A stretch of DNA of 8,697 nucleotides, from assembly GCA_013214985.1 (NCBI GenBank), contig JABSRY010000071.1:1-8697 (forward strand). Direction: 5' to 3'. Position 1 is the first letter of the stretch. Every line of letters starts with the position of its first letter. Shown in pieces: positions 1 through 5,602 of this stretch. This DNA is from Hyphomicrobiales bacterium (lineage in GTDB: Bacteria > Pseudomonadota > Alphaproteobacteria > Rhizobiales > OSC116). The notes beneath the pieces were generated by a model. The model had not been told where the DNA came from. It saw nothing but the letters and a program-made list of their open reading frames with translations, and made no database searches. Position numbers and translations under genes: made by a program.

Positions 1-631
1 CGCCAATTTTTTGGCTGGTTAATGACATTAGATCAACATTCATTGTGGCAAAATCTATTTCAACCTTACCTAAGGCTTGGATGGCATCCACATGTAAAAA
101 CGCACCATATTTATGCACCAATGCACTAATTTTATCGATAGGTTGTATAATACCTGTTTCATTATTCACCAACATTACCGATACTAAAACCGCCAAGTCT
201 GATTTTTTTTGCCAAACTTTAAGCAATTCTTCTAAGTTTTCTAAATCTATTATACCATTTTTATCGACTTTAATAAACTCAATAGGCCTTTTGCTAATTT
301 CCAAGGCTTTTATTAAAGACGGATGCTCAACCGCGCTCAATAAAGTTGCGGCTAATGGCTGCTTTCTACCCAACGCACCTAAATCACTGGCTAAGACCAA
401 GTTATTAGCTTCTGTTCCACCCGATGTGAAGGTGATTTCTTTGGTTTGACAATTAATAAGCGTTGCCAATTGCTCACGCGCAGTCTCTATTAAACCACGT
501 GCTTTACGCCCTTCTTGGTGAATAGAAGACGCATTACCCACGGTATTAAGTGCCGCAACCATGGCAGCCTTTACACTATCCCTAACGGGCGCGGTGGCGT
601 TATAATCCAAATAAATGCGTTGCTTTTTCAT
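1..631 (-). CDS. Cysteine desulfurase, group I (NifS/IscS-like), 3' end cut by window edge
   Basis: A PLP enzyme that takes sulfur from L-cysteine as an enzyme-bound persulfide for Fe-S cluster assembly. The first 210 residues are in the window. They carry the N-terminal YLDYNATAP (7-15), the PLP-loop TSGGTEANN (69-77), His103 in EHPS, VNNETG (155-160), HVDAIQ (180-185) with Asp182 and Gln185, and the Schiff-base lysine Lys208 in TSQKIG. The catalytic cysteine loop and C-terminus lie beyond base 1. The residue before Lys208 is Gln where IscS/NifS proteins usually have His. The ATG at 631 is preceded by a GAGGTGG ribosome binding site that overlaps the iscR stop, so it is almost certainly co-transcribed with iscR. 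In alphaproteobacteria this pair typically heads a sufBCDS operon; those genes are outside the window, so that link is inference. I assign no symbol because nifS, iscS and suf-associated names are all used for this family. Confidence 0.95.
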   Translation of the reverse strand, partial: MKKQRIYLDYNATAPVRDSVKAAMVAALNTVGNASSIHQEGRKARGLIETAREQLATLINCQTKEITFTSGGTEANNLVLASDLGALGRKQPLAATLLSAVEHPSLIKALEISKRPIEFIKVDKNGIIDLENLEELLKVWQKKSDLAVLVSVMLVNNETGIIQPIDKISALVHKYGAFLHVDAIQALGKVEIDFATMNVDLMSLTSQKIG

Positions 632-638
632 ACCCACC

Positions 639-1124
639 TCAAACTCTAACATTGTCGATGTTGGCATGCCCAACTTTTGGTGACATGTCACTTAACTGAA
701 AAAGACCATTTAACGATTTTTTATCGAGCAAGTCTTGCAAATTAACATTTTGTAAAAAACTTTCAATATGGTCTGCTAATGCTTGCCATAGGTTATGTGT
801 ATGGCACACACCCGCTTTAGTACAACCCAAACCTTCGGCACTTTTGCAACGCGTAATGCTAATTTCCTCATCTGCCGCATCAATAATTTGCGATAGTTTA
901 ATTTTTTGTGCAACATCGGCCAAATAATAACCGCCTTGTGCACCTCGCACACTTATAACCAAACCAGCTCGGCGTAATTTGCCAAATAATTGCTCTAAAT
1001 ATGGCAAAGATATATCTTGGCGTACCGCGATAGACGATAAGCTCATTGGCTGATTGTTATTATTATGCTTGGCCAAGTCGACCATCGCCATTACTGCATA
1101 TTGTCCGCGCGTGCTAAGTTTCAT
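639..1124 (-). CDS. iscR: Rrf2-family transcriptional regulator, IscR type
   Basis: A 161-residue DNA-binding regulator that senses Fe-S status. It starts with MKLSTRGQYAV, the standard IscR N-terminus, followed by a winged helix-turn-helix containing ISLPYLEQLF and the wing RGAQGGYYL. From this start the cluster ligands are Cys93, Cys101, Cys107 and His110, close to Cys92/98/104 and His107 of E. coli IscR. A TTG codon six codons upstream (1142) would extend the protein, but the ATG at 1124 matches the family start exactly, so I chose it. The first two cysteines are separated by seven residues rather than the five in E. coli. The stop codon is TGA and the cysteine desulfurase starts 7 bp later. 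The gene is probably autoregulated through the candidate IscR operator in the upstream region. The Rrf2 assignment is certain; IscR rather than RirA or NsrR rests on the C-C-C-H spacing, the sequence and the neighbour. Confidence 0.93.
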   Translation of the reverse strand: MKLSTRGQYAVMAMVDLAKHNNNNQPMSLSSIAVRQDISLPYLEQLFGKLRRAGLVISVRGAQGGYYLADVAQKIKLSQIIDAADEEISITRCKSAEGLGCTKAGVCHTHNLWQALADHIESFLQNVNLQDLLDKKSLNGLFQLSDMSPKVGHANIDNVRV

Positions 1125-1302
1125 GCCATTAATCTTTATCAATTTTCTAAATTTTTACGCAAAAACCGATCAAAACACATATTAAATGAATAAAATTAAT
1201 CAAATATGCGGCTTTTTCTTGCAATCACCCCTGCTAATTGTTTAAACAGACTGTGCAGCAATAACGATCTAATCTAGAAAGTTTCCAAGTTGTCTGTATA
1301 GA

Positions 1303-1321
1303 TTTAGTAAACCCTACTAAA
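1303..1321. repeat. Inverted repeat TTTAGTA-N5-TACTAAA
   Basis: A perfect 7-bp inverted repeat with a 5-bp spacer, overlapping the left half of the candidate IscR box. Its outer TTTAG/CTAAA arms resemble the Irr iron-control element of rhizobia, but the arm spacing is not the same, so a regulator cannot be named. Confidence 0.45.
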
Positions 1322-1333
1322 AAGGTCAAGTAT
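1309..1333. promoter_or_regulatory. Candidate IscR operator (type 1-like, 25 bp)
   Basis: Aligned by hand with the E. coli type 1 IscR consensus (ATASYYGACT-RWWWY-AGTCRRSTAT), this 25-base site matches at 21 positions. The half sites are ACCCTACT and GGTCAAGT, each one base off the consensus half, separated by an all-A core. It is placed between iscR and the divergent hydrolase and overlaps a TTGACC that could be the iscR -35 box, the arrangement expected for autorepression. Whether this organism's IscR uses the E. coli type 1 consensus is an assumption. Confidence 0.55.
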
Positions 1334-1342
1334 AAAACTTGA
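1326..1342. repeat. Inverted repeat TCAAGT-N5-ACTTGA
   Basis: A perfect 6-bp inverted repeat with a 5-bp spacer. Its centre lies 22 bp, about two helical turns, from the centre of the repeat at 1303-1321. It overlaps the right half of the candidate IscR box and the plus-strand TTGAAA hexamer. It could be an operator for a dimeric regulator, or chance in AT-rich DNA. Confidence 0.4.
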
Positions 1343-1419
1343 AAACTATTTTTATTTGGGGGATATTTTATCATATTTTTTGTACTAGTGGATTTGAACC
1401 AAACTAAGAGTGAATATTT

Positions 1420-2073
1420 ATGCCTGAAGTTGTTTTTAATGGACCATCTGGTCGCCTAGAAGGTCGTTATCATCATAATCCATCTGCAAATGCACCCGTT
1501 GCTATTATTTTGCACCCGCATCCACAATTTGGCGGAACGATGAATAACCAAATTGTTTATCAACTTTTCTATACGTTTAAAGATCGCGGCTTTTCGGTTT
1601 TGCGCTTTAACTTTAGGGGCGTTGGCCGCTCTCATGGCAATTTTGATGATGGCTTTGGCGAATTATCAGATGCCGCAGCAGCGCTTGATTGGTTACAAAC
1701 ACAAAACCCAGACAGTTCAGCAAGTTGGATTTCAGGTTTTTCATTCGGCTCGTGGATTGGTATGCAATTGTTAATGCGCCGCCCCGAAGTTGAGGGTTTT
1801 ATCACAGTTGCACCGCAAGCCAATGTATATGACTTTAGCTTTTTAGCACCTTGTCCTTCATCTGGCCTAATGATTAATGGCGATTCTGACCGCGTTGCAC
1901 CGGCCGAGAGCACAGTCAAATTGGTCGAGAAATTAAAAACCCAAAAAGGCATCATTATCGATCACCAAGTTATCGAAGGGGCTAACCATTTCTTTGACGG
2001 CCATGTAGAAGAGCTGATTGATAATGTCGGTAGCTATATCGACCACAGAATGCTTACACGCAATAAAAAATAA
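1420..2073 (+). CDS. Alpha/beta hydrolase of the COG2945 type
   Basis: A 217-residue soluble serine hydrolase whose substrate cannot be told from sequence. It has the oxyanion region LHPHPQFGGTMNN (31-43), the strand LRFNFRGVGRS (61-71) usual for this family, the nucleophile elbow GFSFG with Ser108, the acid in NGDSDRVAP (probably Asp157) and His190 in GANHFF. The triad is complete and the length is normal for the family. The ATG is preceded by AAGAG about 9 bp upstream. It is the first gene of a unit with tyrS (22-bp gap) and bcp. Small COG2945 hydrolases are often found next to suf or cysteine-desulfurase genes in alphaproteobacteria; this is from memory of the family and gives no proven role in Fe-S assembly. 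The fold is certain, the function unknown. Confidence 0.9.
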   Translation: MPEVVFNGPSGRLEGRYHHNPSANAPVAIILHPHPQFGGTMNNQIVYQLFYTFKDRGFSVLRFNFRGVGRSHGNFDDGFGELSDAAAALDWLQTQNPDSSASWISGFSFGSWIGMQLLMRRPEVEGFITVAPQANVYDFSFLAPCPSSGLMINGDSDRVAPAESTVKLVEKLKTQKGIIIDHQVIEGANHFFDGHVEELIDNVGSYIDHRMLTRNKK

Positions 2074-2095
2074 TTATAAATTCGAGTGTATCAGA

Positions 2096-3361
2096 ATGTC
2101 ACAATATAAATCCGAGCTGCTAAAAACGCTTGAAGAACGCGGTTTTATTAAGCAAATCTCAAAACCAGAAGAGTTAGATAAACGCGCTTTAGAAGGCCCT
2201 ATTACAGGTTATATTGGTTTTGATGGCACGGCAGACAGCTTGCATGTTGGTTCACTGACCATGATTATGGTATTGCGTATCATGCAAAAAACTGGGCATA
2301 GACCCATCGCACTTATGGGCGGTGGCACATCTATGGTTGGTGACCCGTCGTTTAAGGCGACCGATCGGCCAATGCTAACGATTGATGACATCAATAAAAA
2401 TTTAGTCGGCATAAAATCTATATTTGCACAATTTTTAGAATTTGGTGATGAAAACAACCCAAATGACCCTTTGGCAGTTATGGTCAATAATGCCGATTGG
2501 TTGTGTGATCTAAATTATATGGAATTTTTACGCGATTATGGCGTGCATTTTTCAGTCAACCGTATGCTTTCTTTTGACAGTGTCAAATTACGCATGGATA
2601 GAGATCAGCATTTAAGTTTCTTAGAATTTAATTACATGATCTTACAAGGTTATGATTTCTTAGAACTAAGCCGCCGTTATAATTGTGATCTACAAATTGG
2701 TGGCTCCGACCAATGGGGCAATATTATTAATGGTGTAGAATTAACCCGCCGTGTCGACCGAAAAGAAGTATTTGCCTTAACAACCCCCTTGCTAGAAACC
2801 GCATCTGGTCAAAAAATGGGCAAATCTGAAGGCAATGCAGTTTGGCTTAACGAAGCAAAACTACCTTCATATGATTATTGGCAATATTGGCGCAATACGG
2901 AAGATGCCGATGTGGGCCGCTTTTTACGTATGTTTACCGAACTACCAATTGCCGAAATTGAAAAGCTAGAAAAAGCCGAAGGCGCTGCGTTAAACGATGT
3001 TAAAAAGCTTTTAGCCACCGAGGTTACTAAATTAGCTCGCGGCGAGGAAGCCGCACTAAAAGCCGCAGAAACCGCACGTATTACTTTTGAAACAGCTGGT
3101 CTAAGTGCCGATTTACCAACAATTGAAGTTGCTAAAACCGAATTAGAAGCTGGCCTAGGCTTGTTATCTGCATTGGTTAATGCTGGTTTCGCATCATCCA
3201 ACGGCGAGGCACGCCGCCACATTAAAGGCGGTGCTGCAAAAATAAACGATAAACAAATTAGCGACGAGCGGTTAATCTTAACCCCAGATCATTTAAACGA
3301 TCAAAATGTCATTAAGCTTTCTATCGGTAAGAAAAAACACATTCTTATCAAACCCGTTTAA
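2096..3361 (+). CDS. tyrS: Tyrosyl-tRNA synthetase
   Basis: A class I aminoacyl-tRNA synthetase of 421 residues that charges tRNA-Tyr with tyrosine using ATP; cytoplasmic and normally a homodimer. The HIGH-type signature appears as LHVGS (49-53), the tyrosine pocket as YMILQGYDF (180-188) and IGGSDQWGN (201-209), and the KMSKS loop as KMGKS (240-244). The last 70 or so residues form an S4 RNA-binding domain (ASSNGEARRHIKGGAAKIN). Length agrees with the roughly 424-residue E. coli enzyme, so this is the TyrRS form with an S4 tail. The frame is open upstream into the hydrolase gene (from 2018), but the ATG at 2096 gives the normal N-terminus (MSQYKSELLKTLEERGF) and does not overlap its neighbour. 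Its ribosome binding site is weak (GAG about 10 bp upstream), which may mean partial translational coupling to the hydrolase. Confidence 0.98.
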   Translation: MSQYKSELLKTLEERGFIKQISKPEELDKRALEGPITGYIGFDGTADSLHVGSLTMIMVLRIMQKTGHRPIALMGGGTSMVGDPSFKATDRPMLTIDDINKNLVGIKSIFAQFLEFGDENNPNDPLAVMVNNADWLCDLNYMEFLRDYGVHFSVNRMLSFDSVKLRMDRDQHLSFLEFNYMILQGYDFLELSRRYNCDLQIGGSDQWGNIINGVELTRRVDRKEVFALTTPLLETASGQKMGKSEGNAVWLNEAKLPSYDYWQYWRNTEDADVGRFLRMFTELPIAEIEKLEKAEGAALNDVKKLLATEVTKLARGEEAALKAAETARITFETAGLSADLPTIEVAKTELEAGLGLLSALVNAGFASSNGEARRHIKGGAAKINDKQISDERLILTPDHLNDQNVIKLSIGKKKHILIKPV

Positions 3362-3371
3362 AAGGTTATAC

Positions 3372-3842
3372 ATGAGCGATACGCTAAAAATTGGTGATCA
3401 AGCACCTGATTTCACCCTAACGACCGATACAAAGGGCGACATTAGCTTATCGGACTTTAAGGGTAAAAAATTGGTTCTATTTTTCTACCCTAAAGATAAT
3501 ACACCAGGCTGCACTACTGAAGCTTGCGAATTTTCAGAATCACTTGATGCATTTAAATTAGAAAATTGTGAAATAGTCGGCATATCGGCCGATAGTATTA
3601 AAAAACATGAAAATTTTAGAAACAAACATCAGCTAACGGTTACGCTGGGATCAGACGAAAATCACGATGTTTTAAATGCTTATGGTGTTTGGAAGATGAA
3701 AAAAAATTACGGCAAAGAATATATGGGTATTGTTCGTTCTACCTTTTTAATTAGCGAAGATGGGCAAATAATCGACTGTTGGACAAAGGTCAGAGTTAAA
3801 GATCATGTGAATAACGTGTTAATAAAACTTAAGTCTCTTTGA
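3372..3842 (+). CDS. bcp: Thioredoxin-dependent thiol peroxidase (BCP/PrxQ peroxiredoxin)
   Basis: A 156-residue cytoplasmic peroxiredoxin that reduces hydrogen peroxide and organic hydroperoxides with electrons from thioredoxin. The AhpC/TSA fold is recognisable from GDQAPDFTL (8-16), FFYPKDNTPGCTTEAC (37-52) with peroxidatic Cys47 and resolving Cys52 in the CX4C arrangement of the BCP subgroup, and the conserved arginine in IVRSTFLI. The frame runs further upstream into tyrS, but the ATG at 3372 has an AAAGG binding site 6 bp before it and gives the normal BCP length. It starts 10 bp after the tyrS stop, so it is very likely the last gene of the hydrolase-tyrS-bcp unit. The stop is TGA. I see no clear terminator behind it. 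Confidence 0.97.
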   Translation: MSDTLKIGDQAPDFTLTTDTKGDISLSDFKGKKLVLFFYPKDNTPGCTTEACEFSESLDAFKLENCEIVGISADSIKKHENFRNKHQLTVTLGSDENHDVLNAYGVWKMKKNYGKEYMGIVRSTFLISEDGQIIDCWTKVRVKDHVNNVLIKLKSL

Positions 3843-3843
3843 C

Positions 3844-3876
3844 TAAAGCAGCATAAAAGATTAAAGCAGTGTAAAA
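3844..3876 (+). repeat. Short imperfect direct repeat TAAAGCAG-N2-TAAAA
   Basis: Two copies of TAAAGCAG followed by two variable bases and TAAAA, with an 18-bp period, directly after the bcp stop. It may be a local duplication; no function is suggested by the sequence. Confidence 0.35.
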
Positions 3877-3899
3877 AATATATCTTCTAATATCAATTA

Positions 3900-3928
3900 T
3901 TGTAATATGTATATGCTACGTATATACT
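3900..3928 (+). promoter_or_regulatory. Sigma70-like promoter for the first bactofilin gene
   Basis: TTGTAA (3900-3905) and TATACT (3923-3928) are separated by exactly 17 bp, matching the sigma70 consensus at 4 and 5 of 6 positions. Transcription would start near 3935, giving a leader of about 44 nt. An inverted repeat, GTATAT-N7-ATATAC (3909-3927), fills the spacer and overlaps the -10 box, so a repressor site is possible. Confidence 0.55.
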
Positions 3929-3978
3929 GGCTATTCAGTTTTGTTAGAAATATTAAATATTAAGAATGAAGGCACAGA

Positions 3979-4332
3979 ATGAATAACAATTTATCATCAC
4001 CAGTAGGTGCTTCTACCGGCACAAATAAAGCTACTCTTATACATGCTAACACTCTGATAGAAGGCAACATTATTTCTGGTTCTGTGCTTAATATTCAAGG
4101 CACTGTGTTGGGTGATATTAACGCCAAAACAGTAATAATTGAAAATAATGCAAGTTGCAAAGGCAAGGTTAATTCCAATATTGCAGTTATTTCTGGTCAA
4201 TTTGATGGCGATATTGTAGCAAATCATGTCGATGTTAAATCGTCCGCAACTATTAGTGGTTCTATTCAAAAAAAGACCATTTCTGTCGATACTGGCGCAA
4301 AAATCAATGCGAAAATTTCTTCTATAAAATAG
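3979..4332 (+). CDS. Bactofilin family protein, short paralog 1
   Basis: A 117-residue protein made almost wholly of a bactofilin (DUF583, polymer-forming cytoskeletal) domain from about residue 18 to 113. The domain shows the short beta-helix rungs with regularly placed Gly, Ile and Val (IEGNIISG, IQGTVLGDINAK, ISGQFDGDIVA). Bactofilins polymerise without nucleotides into filaments or sheets on the inner face of the membrane and act as scaffolds for wall enzymes or polarity factors. There is no transmembrane segment or signal peptide, the tails are very short, and the N-terminus (MNNNLSS) lacks the MFxK-type membrane-attachment start. GAAGG lies about 6 bp before the ATG. It is the first of three bactofilin genes in a row and has its own promoter. 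Hand alignment of the core gives roughly 40% identity to paralog 2, including a shared NHV and a Lys-rich end. Family certain, role unknown. The stop is TAG. Confidence 0.92.
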   Translation: MNNNLSSPVGASTGTNKATLIHANTLIEGNIISGSVLNIQGTVLGDINAKTVIIENNASCKGKVNSNIAVISGQFDGDIVANHVDVKSSATISGSIQKKTISVDTGAKINAKISSIK

Positions 4333-4378
4333 GTTACCTCGCCAAAGGTCTAGACAAGTTTACCTTAATTGTTAATTA

Positions 4379-4390
4379 TAAGTTAACTTA
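4379..4390. promoter_or_regulatory. 12-bp perfect palindrome TAAGTTAACTTA upstream of bactofilin 2
   Basis: A perfect self-complementary site 71 bp before the second bactofilin start. Just downstream is a TA-rich stretch with -10-like hexamers (TATATT 4398-4403, TATTAT 4400-4405), but no good -35 at 17 bp. It may be an operator over a promoter for the second gene. Read-through from the first bactofilin is also possible, as no terminator is seen between them. Confidence 0.35.
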
Positions 4391-4461
4391 TCGTTTTTAT
4401 ATTATACCCTCTATCGTTATATAGGCTTCAAAAAGAATATAACCAAATGCGATAAATAGTC

Positions 4462-4833
4462 ATGAATATAATTAGAAACATTGATACTAAACTCAACAAA
4501 TCCACGCGGATTTCACCCTCTGAGTTAACGCCGACATTGATTAATGCTGGCACAAAATTCGAGGGGAATATAACTTCAGACAATATTATAATCATTTATG
4601 GTACGTTGGTTGGCAATATTAAAGCCGAGAAAATCACCATTGGCGTATATGGAATTTGTGCTGGCGATATTACGTCTGAAACCTTAATCATAGAAGGTCG
4701 GGTCGATGGTAAAATATTCTCAAACCATGTTGAGATCAGGTCCACGGGCGCGATGCGTGGTGAAATAGAAAAAACAACTATAGCGGTAGAATTTGGCGCG
4801 ATTTTAGAAGCAAAAATTAGAAATTTGAAATAA
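4462..4833 (+). CDS. Bactofilin family protein, short paralog 2
   Basis: A 123-residue protein with a bactofilin core from about residue 24 to 120 (FEGNITSDN, IYGTLVGNIKAEK, IEGRVDGKIFSNHVEI, MRGEIEKTTIAVEFGA). The N-terminal tail is short and basic (MNIIRNIDTKLNKSTR) and there is almost no C-terminal tail. It has no membrane segment and no MFxK-type start. It resembles the preceding paralog more than the longer third one, which suggests that the first two arose by a local duplication followed by strong divergence. The ATG has no good ribosome binding site (AT-rich ATAAATAGTC just before it), so its expression may be lower than that of its neighbours. The function is probably a scaffold or a partner subunit of the other bactofilins; this is inference. 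Confidence 0.9.
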   Translation: MNIIRNIDTKLNKSTRISPSELTPTLINAGTKFEGNITSDNIIIIYGTLVGNIKAEKITIGVYGICAGDITSETLIIEGRVDGKIFSNHVEIRSTGAMRGEIEKTTIAVEFGAILEAKIRNLK

Positions 4834-4843
4834 TTTGGTTTTA

Positions 4844-4895
4844 TATCATAATCTATTAAGTTTTACGCTCAATTTAATTGACTCTAATTATGATA
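4844..4895. repeat. Spaced inverted repeat TATCATAAT ... ATTATGATA
   Basis: Perfect 9-bp inverted arms (4844-4852 and 4887-4895) separated by 34 bp. The right arm lies in the spacer of the bactofilin 3 promoter and the -35 box lies between the arms. It could be a pair of operator half sites or a chance match in AT-rich DNA. Confidence 0.35.
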
Positions 4896-4906
4896 AAAAT
4901 TATATT
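4878..4906 (+). promoter_or_regulatory. Sigma70-like promoter for the third bactofilin gene
   Basis: TTGACT (4878-4883) and TATATT (4901-4906) with an exact 17-bp spacer, each 5 of 6 to consensus; the best promoter in the window. The start site would be near 4913, giving a leader of about 43 nt that ends in a good GGAG binding site 6 bp before the ATG. The third bactofilin can therefore be made independently of the two before it. Confidence 0.65.
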
Positions 4907-4955
4907 CTATCTACGGGTACTAATTCTATTCCTATAGAAATTTTTGGAGTAAAGC

Positions 4956-5555
4956 ATGTTTAATAAAAAAAGTGATTCTGGTAGAAGCTCAAACGGTCAA
5001 GGAAACGGATCCGCACCTTTGGCACCACCTCAATTGCGTAAACCATCGAGCATTGCGCCATTGCCTCCAAAACGCAAGGATGTTAACGCAGCACCATCTG
5101 GTCTTGATAAAACCGTTGCAGCGCCTGAATATAGTCCAGATGCTACGTTTATTGGTAACGACATTGTTGTTAATGGCAGCATCGTATCTAGCGGCGAAGT
5201 TATTATAGAAGGCACCGTAGAAGGCGATGTTCGCGCCCAAAAAATTATTGTAAAAAATAGTGCTAATATAACGGGTGAGCTCGTATCAGAAGAATTAATA
5301 ATTCATGGCCGCGTTAGCGGTGTTGTGCGCGGTATCAAAATATTGCTAGCGTCCGATTGTATATTGAATGGTGACATTTTACACGAAACATTATCTATCG
5401 AGTCTGGTGCCCAATTCGAAGGCAGTTGTAAAAGGTCAGAAGACCCACTAGCTACAGACAGTAGAACTAAAGCGCCTGTAAACTCTGCTTTAATTAAATC
5501 GCTCGCGGCTCGCGATGAGCCTATCGTTGAAAAAATCGAAGTAACCAGCGAATAA
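4956..5555 (+). CDS. Bactofilin family protein, long form with disordered tails
   Basis: A 199-residue bactofilin in the usual architecture: a flexible N-terminal tail rich in Gly, Ser and Pro (1-60), the beta-helical core (about 63-157, with FIGNDIVVNGSI, IEGTVEGDVRAQK, IHGRVSGVVRG and LNGDILHETLSI) and a charged C-terminal tail (158-199). It starts MFNKKSD, like the MFxK-type N-termini that attach other bactofilins to the inner membrane, and has Arg- and Lys-rich Pro segments (LRKP, PPKRK) that could bind partners or lipids. It is probably the main membrane-bound scaffold of the set, comparable with Caulobacter BacA, but orthology cannot be judged here. It has its own promoter and a strong ribosome binding site. 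A bidirectional terminator follows 22 bp after the stop. It lies tail to tail with prfB and near mrcA, which encodes a wall synthase, the kind of enzyme some bactofilins position. Confidence 0.95.
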   Translation: MFNKKSDSGRSSNGQGNGSAPLAPPQLRKPSSIAPLPPKRKDVNAAPSGLDKTVAAPEYSPDATFIGNDIVVNGSIVSSGEVIIEGTVEGDVRAQKIIVKNSANITGELVSEELIIHGRVSGVVRGIKILLASDCILNGDILHETLSIESGAQFEGSCKRSEDPLATDSRTKAPVNSALIKSLAARDEPIVEKIEVTSE

Positions 5556-5576
5556 TCATTATAAATAATTCAAATT

Positions 5577-5601
5577 AAAAGACCGCTTTTCGCGGTCTTT
5601 T
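5577..5601. terminator. Bidirectional Rho-independent terminator
   Basis: GACCGC (5581-5586) pairs with GCGGTC (5592-5597) around a 5-base loop, extended by A/T pairs on both sides. A run of seven T follows on the plus strand and, because of the A run on the left, a T run follows on the minus strand too. It therefore ends both the bactofilin transcript and the mrcA-prfB transcript that meet here. Confidence 0.9.
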
Positions 5602-5602
5602 T

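Larger units (their letters stand above)
1125..1419. promoter_or_regulatory. Divergent intergenic regulatory region between iscR and the hydrolase-tyrS-bcp unit
   Basis: These 295 bp have no plausible gene. They must hold the promoters for both divergent units. The 3' half (about 1290-1375) carries the candidate IscR operator, two inverted repeats and promoter-like hexamers. On the minus strand a TTGACC (1329-1324) lies inside the IscR box and could be the iscR -35 element, leaving a leader of roughly 170 nt; its -10 is not clear. On the plus strand TTGAAA (1339-1344) and GATATT (1362-1367) with a 17-bp spacer are a weak candidate for the hydrolase. The 1125-1290 stretch is AT-rich and I see no other structure in it. 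Confidence 0.6.

Noticed and set aside
45..449. 134-codon plus-strand ORF at the left edge.
   Set aside because: It is antisense to a clear cysteine desulfurase and its translation resembles no family; a shadow ORF.
2018..2095. Upstream extension of tyrS into the hydrolase gene.
   Set aside because: It would overlap the hydrolase and add residues not found in TyrRS; the ATG at 2096 gives the family start.
639..3842. Possible UGA reassignment, suggested by the loss of UGA from the RF2 site.
   Set aside because: RF2 with an intact SPF motif is present, and iscR and bcp both end naturally at TGA at family-typical lengths.
3837..3843. bcp ends in CTT TGA C, the same heptamer as the classic RF2 frameshift site.
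   Set aside because: No AGGAGG-like stimulator lies upstream, and a +1 shift would add only one Asp before TAA. Coincidence is the simplest explanation.
3844..3876. Repeats after bcp as a CRISPR or mobile-element remnant.
   Set aside because: Only two short, imperfect copies with an 18-bp period; no spacer structure, no terminal repeats and no transposase nearby.
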